Assembly: GCA_030596225.1 (NCBI GenBank) | Contig: JAUVKO010000126.1 | Location: 1 to 6,639 of the forward strand | Length of the DNA: 6,639 nt | Direction: 5' to 3' | Source of the DNA: Fidelibacterota bacterium | GTDB lineage: Bacteria; Fidelibacterota; UBA8477; JABMPR01 | Shown here: positions 6,523-6,639 of the stretch, piece after piece | How positions within the stretch are numbered: position 1 is the first letter of the stretch | Layout of the letters: each line of letters starts with the position of its first letter | Program-made: the position numbers and the translations under genes | The notes under the pieces: generated by a model | Database searches by the model: none | Told to the model about the DNA's origin: nothing | What the model saw: only the letters and a program-made list of their open reading frames with translations

Positions 6523-6639
6523 GTCTATGCATTCTTCATCTTTTCCAGTTTTACTGCTCTTAAAATTTCAACCATAGCTCAAGCTATGCTTAAAATTTAA
6601 AGATTGTAAAACAGAAAAATCTTTTGAATTCATATAGAC
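6523..6639. repeat. Long imperfect palindrome, likely a truncated miniature inverted-repeat element
   Basis: The sequence from 6523 to 6579 is an imperfect reverse complement of 6582-6639, with only CA (6580-6581) in the centre. By hand alignment about 43 of some 57 arm positions match, with a few 1-2 base gaps. Matching blocks include GTCTAT (6523-6528) with ATAGAC (6634-6639), GTTTTAC (6548-6554) with GTAAAAC (6606-6612), and the perfect core CATAGCT/AGCTATG (6573-6588). The right arm ends exactly at the window edge, so the element probably continues, and the left end may extend to about 6500 (AATACCAATTACAC). It has no coding capacity. A non-autonomous transposable element is the best guess; a large RNA hairpin or bidirectional terminator is the alternative. 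Confidence 0.6.

Noticed and set aside
6599..6625. AAAGATT/AATCTTTT near the end as a terminator for the kinase gene
   Set aside because: The stem is AT-rich with a 12-base loop, lies 150 bases past the stop, and is better explained as part of the right arm of the long palindrome.

Overview
The window carries four genes, all on the plus strand, in a compact bacterial layout with moderate GC. It suggests a Gram-negative-type bacterium, possibly of the FCB group (Bacteroidota, Calditrichota or Marinimicrobia relatives). That is a low-confidence inference: it rests on the cytosolic TPM protein with its Bacteroidota-like acidic tail and on the overall protein flavour. No rRNA or clear taxonomic marker is present.

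Layout. Positions 2-2551 hold a fused B12-binding-like / radical SAM / DUF2344 protein of unknown substrate. Its 5' end lies outside the window: the reading frame is open to the left edge, so the ATG at 95 is internal. Positions 2552-3048 are 497 bases without a convincing gene, but with an unusual density of perfect inverted repeats, including two tandem hairpins just before the next gene. Positions 3049-4611 encode an RNase E/G family endoribonuclease, RNase G-sized, with a low-complexity charged insertion in its S1 domain. Positions 4632-5096 encode a small soluble TPM-domain protein. Positions 5086-6444 encode an ATP-cone domain joined to a uridine/nucleoside-kinase-like P-loop domain. The last two genes overlap by 11 bases and the TPM gene starts 20 bases after the ribonuclease gene, so these three genes look like one transcription unit.

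Positions 6445-6639 are non-coding. From about 6523 to the right edge they form a long imperfect palindrome with arms of about 57 nt, which looks like a miniature inverted-repeat element cut off by the window edge.

How the genes may work together. Radical SAM/DUF2344 proteins are commonly found beside RNase E/G genes, so that pairing is a known but unexplained association. A nucleoside-kinase-like enzyme with a nucleotide-sensing ATP-cone, co-transcribed with an RNA-decay enzyme, suggests a link between RNA turnover and nucleoside salvage; this is inference. The points most worth following up are the ATP-cone/kinase fusion, the hairpin-rich leader of the ribonuclease gene, and the terminal palindromic element.
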